The notes beneath the pieces were generated by a model that had not been told where the DNA came from, did no database searches, and worked only from the letters and a program-made list of their open reading frames with translations. The translations under genes were made by a program, and so were the position numbers. Shown piece after piece: positions 23,434 through 34,900 of a stretch of 64,000 bases of DNA. This DNA comes from Amphirosellinia nigrospora (Eukaryota > Ascomycota > Sordariomycetes > Xylariales > Xylariaceae), in contig SCHM01000003.1 of the NCBI GenBank assembly GCA_004123355.1, positions 6,033,058-6,097,057 of the forward strand, in the 5' to 3' direction. Within the stretch, counting starts at the first letter, position 1. Every line of letters starts with the position of its first letter.

Positions 23434-25973
23434 CTACCACCCGCCGTATCCACCATTACCATTATACATGGCATTGCGGTTGTTGTACCCACCTTGTGTT
23501 TGACCGCTGAACAGTCCCTGCCCGGCTCCCATGCTGCTACCCTGTTGCTGATGATGCATCCGCGCCTGCAGGATACTCGGGTCCGCAAGATCTACTAAGC
23601 CACTCCCCCCAGAGGAGGAAGTGTTAGCGTGTCTGTGCTTCTTCCCCTTCTTCTTCTGCTTGGGTCCGTAGTCCGGGTAAGCTCCAGGCTGGGAGGCATA
23701 GAGCGTTGCCACGAGGCCGGGAGCCGGAGCAGGAGTGGAGGAGGTGGAGGACGGAAATTGGCTATGGAAAGAGGGAACTTGGGGAACATGTACTCACGCT
23801 TTCCATCATGGGCTTGGTTACCCACATTGCTCCGAATTAGAGACTGAAGCAAGTCATTTGGATTACCCTTTGCAGCCGACCCAAAGGCTGACGCACCAAA
23901 AGCATGCCCCTGTCCGAACATGCCACCGCCCACTGGAGGTGTACCGGTTGACTTCAGACCAGGTGGAGGCCCAGACACGGACGTAGTATAAAGTTGCCCT
24001 CCTGGCTGCGAGCGAAATGTGGAAGGCATCATAGACGACTGCTGAGCCATGTATCTAGGATCTGCAGACGATTTGACATTAATGGAGTTCGTACTGTTGT
24101 CATTGGCGGCGAAGCTGAACCGAGACTGTTGGCGAGTGTGACCTTGTCCTTGAAAAAGAGATGTCTGTTGGGATGTCTGCTGGGGAGAAATTCCAGGAGG
24201 CATCTGATCTGTGAAGCTATTCTGAGGTCGCATAAACAGCTGTTGCTGCGGTGTTATAGTGCGACTTCCAATCGAGCCAACAGTCGTAGAAGCCTGCCCG
24301 AATCCAGTCAGGGAGGGGCCAAATAAATCATTGGAAGATCCTCTCTGAATGGGCGGATTTCGTACTGATTCATAACTTAATCTGGTACGTGTCTGCTCCC
24401 TGTCTTCCGGCTCACCCCCTAGTATAAGACTACCACTCTCTCCAGGCTCTCCATCCGACTCATGAATCACATTATCCACCTGACCATATTGGTGAGTCCC
24501 ACGATTTTCATCTTCGTCTCGCATGGCTCGCCTTTTGGAGGCCAAACTTAAAAAGAAGAAAGGAGGATATTCGTCACCCGGATCTGGTCTAGCAGCGAAA
24601 GCGTTACGTGGCAAGGAACCCAGCTGTTTAGCAAAGTAACTGAAATCGTCTGCATCACTTTCTGTTGATGCCTTTATAATCGTTGAATCAGGTTTTGTTG
24701 GTGTCTCAACTCGTTGTTTTTCGGCCTTCCGGCTTGGCTCCGAAACTGTTTGTATATCGTCGACTTCGTGGCTAGACTCAGTAGTGGCAGGTAACGCGCT
24801 CGAGACAGCAGGGCTAGAGGCAGCACCGCTGGTTGCGTGGCTACCGCGTCTGCTGCGTTGTTGGGTAGTGCGTGCCCACATTGCCGAGGCTGGTAAAGCG
24901 GGCCCATCACCAGCTTCCGAGTCATCTTTACTCGATGAACGGAGCATAGGTTGTGAAGTGGCTGGCGGAGGAATGGTCTGAGGGTGTGGTCGAGCCACAG
25001 AGCGCGATGAGGAAGCAGCGTTGGAGAGAGGACGTTGTGTATGTACGCTGTTGAGCGACGACAAGTCTTGGCGTGAATAACTATCCTCTTCATCACCGAG
25101 TTCATGTAAGAACATGCACTGCCTGTTCCCGCACTGCTCGTGACGAAGCCAAGCTGAACAGTATTTAGTGGTACCGAGTTGGGCTTTCAGCACACGGTCG
25201 CCATTCGGAGACCCATTCACTGCTGCTATACACTTGGCTGCATCTTCTTTCTTTTCAAATGTGACGTAAATGCCGAGGGATTGTTGTTGGCCGTCGGAGG
25301 ACTTTCTATTATAATAGAAATCTTTTGGATGTTGCCGTACTGCCCAAAAAACTCGTGCTTGCGAAGCGTCTTGAGCAGCTCGTCCTCGCGAACGGTTGGT
25401 GTTAGCCCTGTCACATAAACGAGGTTCTTTTGGACAACTCGAACGCCCTGGAGATTTTTGCGATTTTCTTTTTCGGCTTCGCGCTTTTTGGGCCTCTTTT
25501 TGCCGCTGCTCGGTTGCTCGTTTCTTCTGATTCTTCTGTATATTGGCCCTGAATTCCGCCTCCCTATGAAGTGTTAGACAACGCCGCTCTGCTGAAATGG
25601 TTCGGGGCTCCCTACTCTTCGCGTGTTACTACTTTCCATTTCACGTCTTTGTCATCATACGGCCGGCGACACGCAGGACACAAACCATTCAGATTGTTCT
25701 TGAGATTATTGAAACAAAACTGGCAGATCTGAGAGCAAACAAGTATCAGCATGGTCCATCAGGTGAGCTGGTGGGTATAATGTTACCTGATAGCCACACG
25801 GACAAGGTCGAAAGTTTCGGTCTTAAATCAAACTCCTCGATGCAAAGAGGACTGTACGTGGTAGTCAGTATGTTGCGGACATCAAGGGACAATGTACCGC
25901 AATGGGGATAGATGGGGTCCAGGGCTCACCAGGTATCATCCTCGTCGTCGATAAATGTGTCTTGCGGGGCCAT
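23434..25973 (-). CDS. NOT4: CCR4-NOT complex E3 ubiquitin ligase subunit NOT4
   Basis: NOT4 is the RING ubiquitin ligase of the CCR4-NOT deadenylase complex, acting in mRNA decay and co-translational quality control. The start is ATG 25973 (MAPQDTFIDDEDDT). Introns lie at 25852-25929, 25729-25786 and 25564-25615. The RING shows PLCIEEFDL, PCPCGYQ, ICQFCFNNL and CPACRRPY. A basic linker (EFRANIQKNQKKRATEQRQK) leads to an RRM (NLVYVTGLTPTVREDELLKT, SLGIYVTFEKKEDAAKCIAA) and a CCCH finger (KYCSAWLRHEQCGNRQCMFLH, 25,15x-25,09x). A long Ser/Gln/Gly/Pro-rich tail follows, ending KQKKKGKKHRHANTSSSGG and NGNGGYGGW with a stop at 23434. The frame breaks at about 25,830, 25,470, 25,300 and 23,750, mostly one base in A or C runs. 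The 541-residue frame 25220-23595 is otherwise open. Identity is secure from the domain order. Confidence 0.9.
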
Positions 25974-26820
25974 CGTGAAGCTGTGAAGTTACAAGTTTGT
26001 AATACTGGGGGCCGCGATGGGTCGTGGTAAGGATATGGCGCCAGTAATAGAGAAAGTCTATCAAGTGTCGCGCCTAATTATGCGTTAAAACGAGTCGGCG
26101 GGTGATGCTCGAGCGCGTCGTGTCTTCTCGAGACTTCGGGAATTAAGTGGCTTGCTGGGAGATGATGCACGCAAAAAATGACTTTATTCTGAGAGAACCA
26201 CGCAGACCCTGGTTAGGCAACGCTAGAACACAGATGCACAACGTGATAGGATAACTGCGAGTGCTGGTTGCGGGAGTTGGTGGCTCGTAGATGCGGTCCG
26301 CGATGAGAGAAGCCGGGAGTGTTTGCAAGAGACAGAAGGATGCAAATGGACGGAGGGCAAAAAGAAGCAAAGGAGTTGCTGCAGCGTCTGTCTTCCAAAG
26401 TTGAGCATGGATCGAGAGAAGGAACTAACCTGCACCGTGCTTCGAGCCACAGTTGAGACCCTGACCCGATTGGGCTAGATCCGAGCTTCGAGTTTTTTGG
26501 CAGATTTTTAGTGGAATCTGGTTGGCTAGTTGCTGGGGTCACCTGACTGAAGCCTGAGCTGGCTTGTACTTGCATTGTCTAGAAAGGGCATCAGCTGTTC
26601 AGCAAAGGTAGCCACATTAGCAAAAATCACCAGTGATATGTACCCACGTACCATATAAATATACTTGGTGGGTACTCAAGCAGATAGATTAGGTAGCAGG
26701 CAAGCATAATCCCTATCTATCTACAGCGCCTACCAAGTACCATAGGGTATACAGCTAGCTATATGGCACTTACAAACCTTACCGTAGCGGACAAAGGGGG
26801 GTATACAAAATGATCATATC
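25974..26820 (-). promoter_or_regulatory. NOT4 promoter and 5' leader, then edge of ordinary sequence
   Basis: The 600 bases before the NOT4 start carry C/T-rich tracts on the minus strand but no TATA box. The frame at 26143-26575 is open but has no homology that I know of and probably belongs to the leader. Between 26,640 and 26,800 there are repeated GGTACTTGG and TAGGTA motifs. At about 26,820 the composition drops abruptly to almost pure A/T. Confidence 0.45.
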
Positions 26821-27215
26821 TTAGGATTGCAAAAAATAAAAAGTATTATAAAAAATAAAATTATCATAAACATTATAAATTTTATAAAAATAATTATTAT
26901 AATATTTTTATAAAAATAATAATTTTATTTTTAGTATAGCTAATAATTTTAAAATAATTTTTTAAAATAAAATATTTTAAAATAAAATATTTTTTTATAA
27001 AATAATTTTAAAAATAAAATAATTTTAAAACTTAAAAACTATTTTAAAAAATTATTTTTTTAAGTATTAAGCAACGGGTATAAAATCTTCCGCTAAAGTT
27101 TAAACTAAACTAATTCTAACCGTTCTTTTGTATTTAAAGTAGTTATAGGTAGATGGGTAGATGAATAAATGGTTAAATTAGCTTTTTAACTGCAGCGATA
27201 ATCCTTGTGTACGGG

Positions 27216-27255
27216 TACGTAGGTGCATAGGTGCGTAGGTGCGTAGGTGCGTAGG
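27216..27255 (+). repeat. Minisatellite of AGGTGCGT units
   Basis: Four and a half head-to-tail 8-base units (one AGGTGCAT, three AGGTGCGT and a partial AGG) follow TACGT. They keep their G and C in an A/T-rich setting. The array is far shorter than the length RIP needs. Confidence 0.8.
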
Positions 27256-27300
27256 GGGTTTTATCCCCCATTATTAGGGTATTTTCTGCTTGTAAAATCA

Positions 27301-27385
27301 TTTTAAAAAGCTAAAATTATTTAGGCGAAAATAATTTTAAAATTTAAAAATTATTTTCGCCTAAAATAATCTCGACTTTTTAAAA
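27301..27385. repeat. 85-bp near-perfect palindrome
   Basis: The two arms TTTTAAAAAG...TTAGGCGAAAATAATTTT and the reverse complement AAATTATTTTCGCCTAA...CTTTTTAAAA meet near 27,343. The arms are about 40 bases with a few mismatches near their middle. It could be a small MITE-like hairpin or the remains of an inverted repeat; no target-site duplication is clear. Confidence 0.65.
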
Positions 27386-29847
27386 CTAAGTTATAATTAA
27401 TATGTTTAAAAATAGTTTTAATTTTTCACAAAAATCTCTAGCATTATTTCCTAAACCCCCCTGGCCCACTACGGTATGGTTTAGCTTCGCTAAGGATAGC
27501 GCTTAGTTGGTTGTATTATAGGTATTAGCGTCCGGTGTGAGTGGTATTGTAAATTATTGTTCAGCGATTCCGGCTAGCTACACTAGTTCCGAATCGAAAT
27601 ATTTGCGCCCCACCCATCCTTCACATACAAGTTCCCCCCGTTTTAGGAAACATACCGATAATAGTATTTTTTTCTATAAATTATATATAAATATTAATTA
27701 AAGCTTATTTTTATATTAAAAATAGTATTTTTAATGTTTTAAAGCGTTAAAATGCTTAAAAAAGCTTTAAAAAATGTATTTAATACTTTACTATAAAAAC
27801 CGCTAAATTACTATTAAATTTATATAAATACAATATTAGCTATAAAACGCGTATTTTTTTATAATAACGTAAAAAATTATACGTAACTTTTATAATTACT
27901 GCTAAAAATACTTACTATATTACTAATTATAATAATTTATTTTTTTATCGCTATTATTTTTGTTGTTTTTATTGCTAAAGCTATCGCTTAGCTTATTTAA
28001 CCTTTTAAATCGATCGATTTTACGAAAAAAAAGGTTAGTTAAGCTATTTTTTATTATATAAACTAAATATAATAAAAGCTATTATTATAATTGTACGTTT
28101 TAATAATTTTACTAACGAAAAAATCGAAATATTTTTATATATAATATTTCCGAAAAATAAAAAACGGGCTATAAAAGCTACTAAAAATAAAAATATATTA
28201 ATAATAATAATAAACATAATAATAGCTTATAAAAGCTATTATTGCTAAATAAATTATTAATAATAAAAAAAAATAAGTTTAAAGCTAGCTTTATATTTAC
28301 TAAGCTAGCAAAAAAACTTTAAAAAGCGAACATTTATATATAGCTAGTAATATAAATAACTTGCTAAAATTAAAAATAATTTATTTTTAGCTGCTATTAT
28401 TATTAATTTCGAAGCTTTTAAAATATTTAAAGCTTTAGTATAATATTTTAATTATTATTATTATTTTTACTATTATTAATTTTTTTTTTTAAAGTTAATT
28501 TATTAAAAATAAAAAAATATTAATTAAAAATTTTTTTTTTAAATTTACTTGTAAAAACGTTATACAATTATAGTTTTTAATATTACCGATTTTATTTATT
28601 ATATTAATAAAGTATATAAAATATAATTTAACGAATTTAAAAACGAAATATTAGCTACTATACGTAAATATATTATATATTATTATTTTAATTAAGCTAT
28701 TTTTTACTTTATTTATATAAAAGTTAAATTAGGCGTTATACTATTAAATAAATATTTACGTTTTTAATTATATTAAAACTTATAGAAAATAATAATTTTA
28801 TATTTATCGATAGTTAAAATATTGCTAATATTTTAAAATTATCGAAAATAATATTTATAACTATTTAATATTTATATAAAGTTAAAAACACTAAAAACAA
28901 CATTTAATATACTAATAAATAAAAAAAAAGTCTTAAAGTAATAGTTTTATTATAAAATAATTATATTATATATTTATTATATTATATTTGCTATAAAATA
29001 TATTAAAATTTAGTATATTTTTAGTAAAAATAATAGCTATAATATATAATATTATATAATAATATATATAAATAAAAAAAATAAAAAATACTATTATATA
29101 TTTATAGTATTATTATAGCCTTTACTAAAATTTAATATAGCTATAAATATAGCTATATATTTATAATAGTATAATAAACTAATAATTTTTAAGTAAAAAA
29201 TAACTATATAAATATTATAAACTATAATATTATTTTTTTTAATATTTACGCTATATATAAATTGCGATTTTACTTTATAAATACTTGTTTTTTGTTAAAA
29301 ATCGATAACTTTTTTTTCTAAAACAAAAATCCCTTTTATAACTATTACTTTTAACCTTTTTTATTTACTATAGCTAGTTATAAATACTTTATTATAAATT
29401 AAATACTACAAATAAATTACTAATAAATAACAATATATATATTAAGTATAACCTAAATATTTTGATTTATTAAACATTTTGTTTATTTTTTTAAAAGTAA
29501 TACTATAACTATAAAAGCAATTTTATAGTTTTTTACTATATAAAAAGTCCTATTATTATATATATAGCTAAAAAACTTTCCGCAAATAATATTTTATTAA
29601 AAAAAAGCAAAAGTTATATATAAAACATTTCTATTTATTTTACTAAATACTTTTAAGTAGTTATGCGCCGCCCGAAAAACCGGCTATTTAAACGTAAAAA
29701 ATAATAAAAAGCTATTTTTAAAGCTAAAAATGATTTATAATACTTTTAAAATACTATTTTAAAAATATAAAATTTTCGAAGCTACTTAAATAAATAAAAT
29801 AACACTATTAATATAAATCTATTAAATATAAATAATTCTTATATTTA

Positions 29848-30056
29848 TAGTAAGCTTTATTAAAAATAGTATAATATTAAGTTTTATATTAAATAATAAA
29901 AAAGAAACAAGTACTAATAAAGCCCTTGAAAATAAAAGATTTATTTAGTTTTTAGTTTTTTATTTAATTTATAGGACTAGACTTTATTTATTAGTAAAGC
30001 CAGGCTTTACTTAATAAGACCTTTATAAAGGTCATTCCTCCTATTAAAGTATAGTA
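29848..30056. repeat. Left LTR of element F
   Basis: 209 bases, aligned end to end with the copy at 61478-61686. Shared landmarks are AGTATAATATTAAG and TATAGGACTAGACT, plus a hairpin near the right end. This copy is the more A/T-shifted of the two. ATTTA precedes it at 29843-29847. Confidence 0.85.
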
Positions 30057-33000
30057 AGTACCGGCCCTAAAAAAAAGACTGTTATTGCTTTTAATAACTC
30101 TAGCACTATATTTAAGCTAAATATATAATATTAGGGTATTTATTAATATAAATTATTTTAATTTAATTATTTTTATAGCAAAGTTTACTTTCCGGGGACA
30201 ACCGCAGGGTTATTTGCCAGGCTAAGCTATAATAGCTATAGCCTTTTTTTTTTTTTTTCGATTTTAAGTTTACTACTTACTTAAAACTAATATTTTTTAA
30301 TTAAATCTTTAGAGTTTTTTTAATTATTATTTTAATTTTTACTAGTTGTTTTTATAACTATAGTTTTTTTATTTATTAAATATTAAAGCTAGTATAACTA
30401 CGGTTAATTAATATTATAAATAGTTTTATTTCGAAAAAATTACTATTTTTTTTAGAATTAAGTTAATTATTAAAAATTAAACTAAAAAAAAAAATTTATT
30501 AATAAAAAAGATTTTATTATTTTATTTAAAAAATAAATAAGCAATAAAAATAATAAAATATATTTTAAAAGTTTTAAAAAAAATTTAGTTTATAAGCAAA
30601 ACGTTTAATTTAACTTTTAACTTTTTAAAAACTAATACGTTATTAAAAAAACTTTTTAAAAAGCTTACTTAAAAAATAATAATTATAATATAACCGTAAA
30701 TATATTTTATTTTTTTTTTTAAACTTTATTAGTTTATATTTTTAATTATAATATTATTTAGCTTTTAATAAAATAAAATTTATAGCTAATTTAATATTTT
30801 TGCGTAAATATTTATATATAAAACGTAAGTTTTTATATTTAATAATATTAATTTTTATTAATATATTATTAGGTTTAAAAAATCGGAAACCGAATAGCTA
30901 TTTATAAGGCGAAAATTTAATAAGATCGAATAAACATTATTAAAATTTACTATAAAAAATAAAAGTAAATTAATTTAATTATTTTTAAAATATTTAAAGT
31001 TATAATATTAAATAATAATTTTTATAGTTTAGTTTTTTTATTTAAAAAAATTATTTTTTTAAAAATAATAAGCAATAATTATAAAAAGCTTAGCTTTTTA
31101 TACTTTTTATAAACTTTTTTAAAATCCGAAATAAATTTATAATTTTAATCTATAATAATACTAATAAATAATTTTAATTGTTTAATAATAACTATATAAC
31201 TAATATAGCTATTTATTTTTATAGTATATTTTTTTATTACTTAAAATAAATAAAGTTTTTTTTAAAATAATATACGTTATTAAATATTAATATATTATAA
31301 TAGTTATAATTTTTAATTTATTAAAGTATATTTACCGAAAAAACTTTAAAAAAGCTAATAATAAAGTTAAATAAAATAGTTTTATAAGCTTAATATTTTT
31401 AAAGCAAATAAGCTAATAATTATTATAAGGTTTTTTATAACTAATAGCGTATATTTTATAATTATTATAATATTTAATATAAGCTATTATTTTACGCGTT
31501 TTTAAATAAATAGTATAAAGTTTTAATTTTTTTAATATATATTATATATTAAAATAATATTTTATTATAAACTATTTATATAAATTTATATATTTATTTA
31601 TTAAAAATATATAATTTATATTTATTTTTTTTATTTATATTATAAAATAAATCTTTAATAATTACGAATAAATAGCTAAAGCGCGAAAATATTTTATTAA
31701 TAACTTTATTATCTTTATAAATAAATATATAATATAGTAATATTTAAGGTTTTTATTATAATTAATAATAATTTTAGCTTTTATTATTTATCGAATATAG
31801 TTTTAAAAACTATTTTATAGCAAATTTAGCTAATTAAATTTAATTTAAAATAAATTTTTTATTTAATCGTTTAATTTAACTATTATTATTTATTTAATTA
31901 ATTAATATAAAATTAATTTAATATATTAAAATAAAATTTAACTTATTAAATAAATAATATATTTATAATTATATTAAAATAAATAAATAAAAATATTAAT
32001 AAAACGTTTATTAACCCGATTAATAAATATATATTAAGTTTTATTAATATAAAAATTTTTAGTTATAAAATAATTAATTAATATTATAATAAAGTTTTAC
32101 GTAGTTTTAATTATAATATATAGCTTTTTATATATTTATATTATATATATTTTTAATTTAAAAAGTTTATAGTATAGCTTAATATTTATAAAATAATAAT
32201 TTAAAAATATAACTAATAATATTTAAATATTCGGAATAAATATATTAAAACTTATTAGTAGTTTTTATTTAAATAAAAAATTATAATATTAAAGTTTTTT
32301 TTTAAAGATTTATTTATTTATATAAATAATTATTAAGCTAAATTATAATAATAAAAAAAAATATAATTATAAATTAAATTTTATATAGTTTTAAACAAAA
32401 GTTTTTTTTTTCGGTTAATTTATAATAAATAAATTAATAATAAGCTTATTATTTTTTAAAATTATTTATAAATACGTAATTTAACTTACGTTTTTTTATA
32501 AATAATTTTATTTTTTAATATTATAAAAGTTTTATATATTAATATAATATAAAAAAAAGTTATATAAAAATTTATTACTATTAAAATATTGCTTTAACGC
32601 TTTAAATTAGTTTAAAAACTTTAAGTTTAAAAAATAATTAATCGTTTAATAATAATTAAATAGCTAAAAATATTTATTTAGAAGCTTAATAAATTAATAA
32701 AAAATAAACGAAAAAAAACTTTTTTAAAAATAATAAAATATAATAAAATCGAAATATTTCGAAAATAGTATATAAATAAATAAATGTTTTTTAGTAATAT
32801 TCGAAAAAATAATAATATTATTAATAAATATATAATAAAATTTTTTAAAAAATTAAAGTTTTTTATTTATAAAGCGTTATTTAAATATTAGTAAATTATA
32901 AAAACTTATTAAAACAATTATTAATTGTTTAATTTTTTAATAGCTAATTATTATAAAATAATTATAATAGTTAAAATAAATACTAAATTAATAAAAAAAA

Positions 33001-34709
33001 AATAATATTACTATTTTATAAAGTTTGTTATAAATAAACCTAATAATTTTAAATTATAATAAAATAAATAATTATTTAAAACTATTTTATTTAAAACGTA
33101 TAAATTAACTATTAGTTATAAATAAAGTTGTTTTTTTTTTTAAGTTTATATAATAAAAATAAAATATATAAAAAAAATTAAGCTATTAATTTATTTTATA
33201 TAATTTTAATTATATAGTTTATCGAATATAATATTAATTATTTTTTAATTATAAGTAAATAATAAATATAATAACTATTTAGTTTTATTTTTTATTAATT
33301 ATTTATTTAAAAAAATTTTTATTAATTTATTAATAAATATATTAATAATTTTTTAGTTAGTTTAAATTTTAAATATATTATTAATTAGTTTAAAAATATC
33401 GGTAGTTTTTAAATTATTTTTAATATAAATCGATTATTTATTAAATATAACTATTTTTTTAACTTTAATTAATTTATAAATATTAAAAGTTAAATAATAT
33501 TAAAAATTTTAAGTTTTATTTATTATTAAATATTTTTTTAAAACTTTATTTTATATTATATTTTTAATTATAAAATAAATTATATTTAATATAAAAATGC
33601 TTTTTTTTTCGTAAAATATATTATATTTTTTAATATATTAATAATATTAGCTATATTAGTTAAGATTATTATTATGTTTTTTTTTAAATAATTAAATATG
33701 CTTTAATAATAATTGCTTTAAATATAAAAGTTATTAAAAAGTTTTTATTAACGCTAAAAATAATAAATATTTCTAAATTAGCTAGGATTTATATTTTAAT
33801 ATTAATAATTTATTATTAATAAAGTTAATATTTATTAATTAAAAAACGTTTATATTTAAGCTTAATTTTTTAATTATAGCTATAATTATAGCTATTATTA
33901 TAGCTTTTAAGCAATTTTTTTATATTATAAATTTAAAATTAATATTAATTTATTTAAAAATAAATTTAACGTAAATATTTTTAATATTATTTTTTTTTAG
34001 CAAAAAGTTAGTTATAATTATTATTAATAATATAATAAATTTAATAATAGTAGCTATTTTATTTTTATATAAAAGTTTAAAAGCGAAATTTCGATTAAAT
34101 AATAAAAATATATAAATAGCTAGTACTTTAATAATATATTTAAGTTTAAATAATATATTTTTAAACAAAATTACTTTATATATATATAATTACGCAAAAA
34201 AAGTATACTTTAAAAAATATTTCGTAATTATTTATATTAACGAATATTATTTATTAACTTTTATAATTAATTATAGTTTTTATAAGCTAAAAAAATTATT
34301 ATTTAGTAATATTTTAAATTTAATATTATTTTTAAATATTTATATAAATTTAATAATTATTATTAAAAAAAAAACTATTAGCGTTTTTTTTATAATAATA
34401 AAAAAATATAGCTTAATATTTATATTATATTTTTTTTTAAAATACTTTTAATTTTATTTTTATAATATATATAATATGTTTTAAAATATTTAAAAGTTTA
34501 CGCGTAATAATATTACGTTTTATTTTAAAATTAAAACAAATAATATTTTTTATTATTTATTAAATATAAATATTAATTTTTAAATATAAAAAATAGTTAT
34601 TAAAAGATTTTTTTATATATTATTTATTTCGTATAGCTTAAAAAACGCTTATATAACTATCGGTAAAATTAAGGTTAATTTAGCTTGGTTTTTTTAGTAT
34701 ACTTTTTGC

Positions 34710-34900
34710 TAATAAAGCCCTTAAAAGGTTTATGTTACCAATAGCTTCTTTACGCAAAGCGTAGGGAAAAACCACTTAGTAACACTTATATCTAGATAAA
34801 TAGCTAGCATACTACTAGTTAAAAATCTATTATTAAATTTATTGCGTAATCTAATAATAAATTCTTTTTTTAATTAAGCTTTATTTTATAACTTATAATA
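34710..34900. repeat. Left LTR of element E
   Basis: 191 bases starting TAATAAAGCCC and ending ACTTATAATA. It is matched along its whole length by 57429-57620. It retains more C and G (for example TTACGCAAAGCGTAG) than the right copy. Confidence 0.75.

Larger units (their letters stand above)
26821..29842. repeat. RIP-mutated flank left of element F, unclassified
   Basis: This segment lies outside the ATTTA duplication of element F and is itself A/T-rich, so F inserted into DNA that became, or already was, a RIP target. It contains the minisatellite and the palindrome listed separately and a patch of normal sequence at about 27,420-27,660. No family could be assigned. Confidence 0.55.

Noticed and set aside
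26143-26575. 120-codon minus-strand frame upstream of NOT4
   Set aside because: No domain or homology; its position fits the NOT4 leader, and the frame looks like chance.
33950-34168. Open frame of 72 codons in the desert
   Set aside because: Its composition is that of RIP-mutated DNA (Lys, Ile, Asn, Phe, Leu only), it lies inside element F, and such length is expected by chance there.
29848-34900. A stand-alone 5-kb element bounded by the 29,848 and 34,710 repeats
   Set aside because: The two repeats are different sequences; each pairs instead with a partner at the far side (61,478 and 57,429), which gives consistent nesting and an exact ATTTA duplication.
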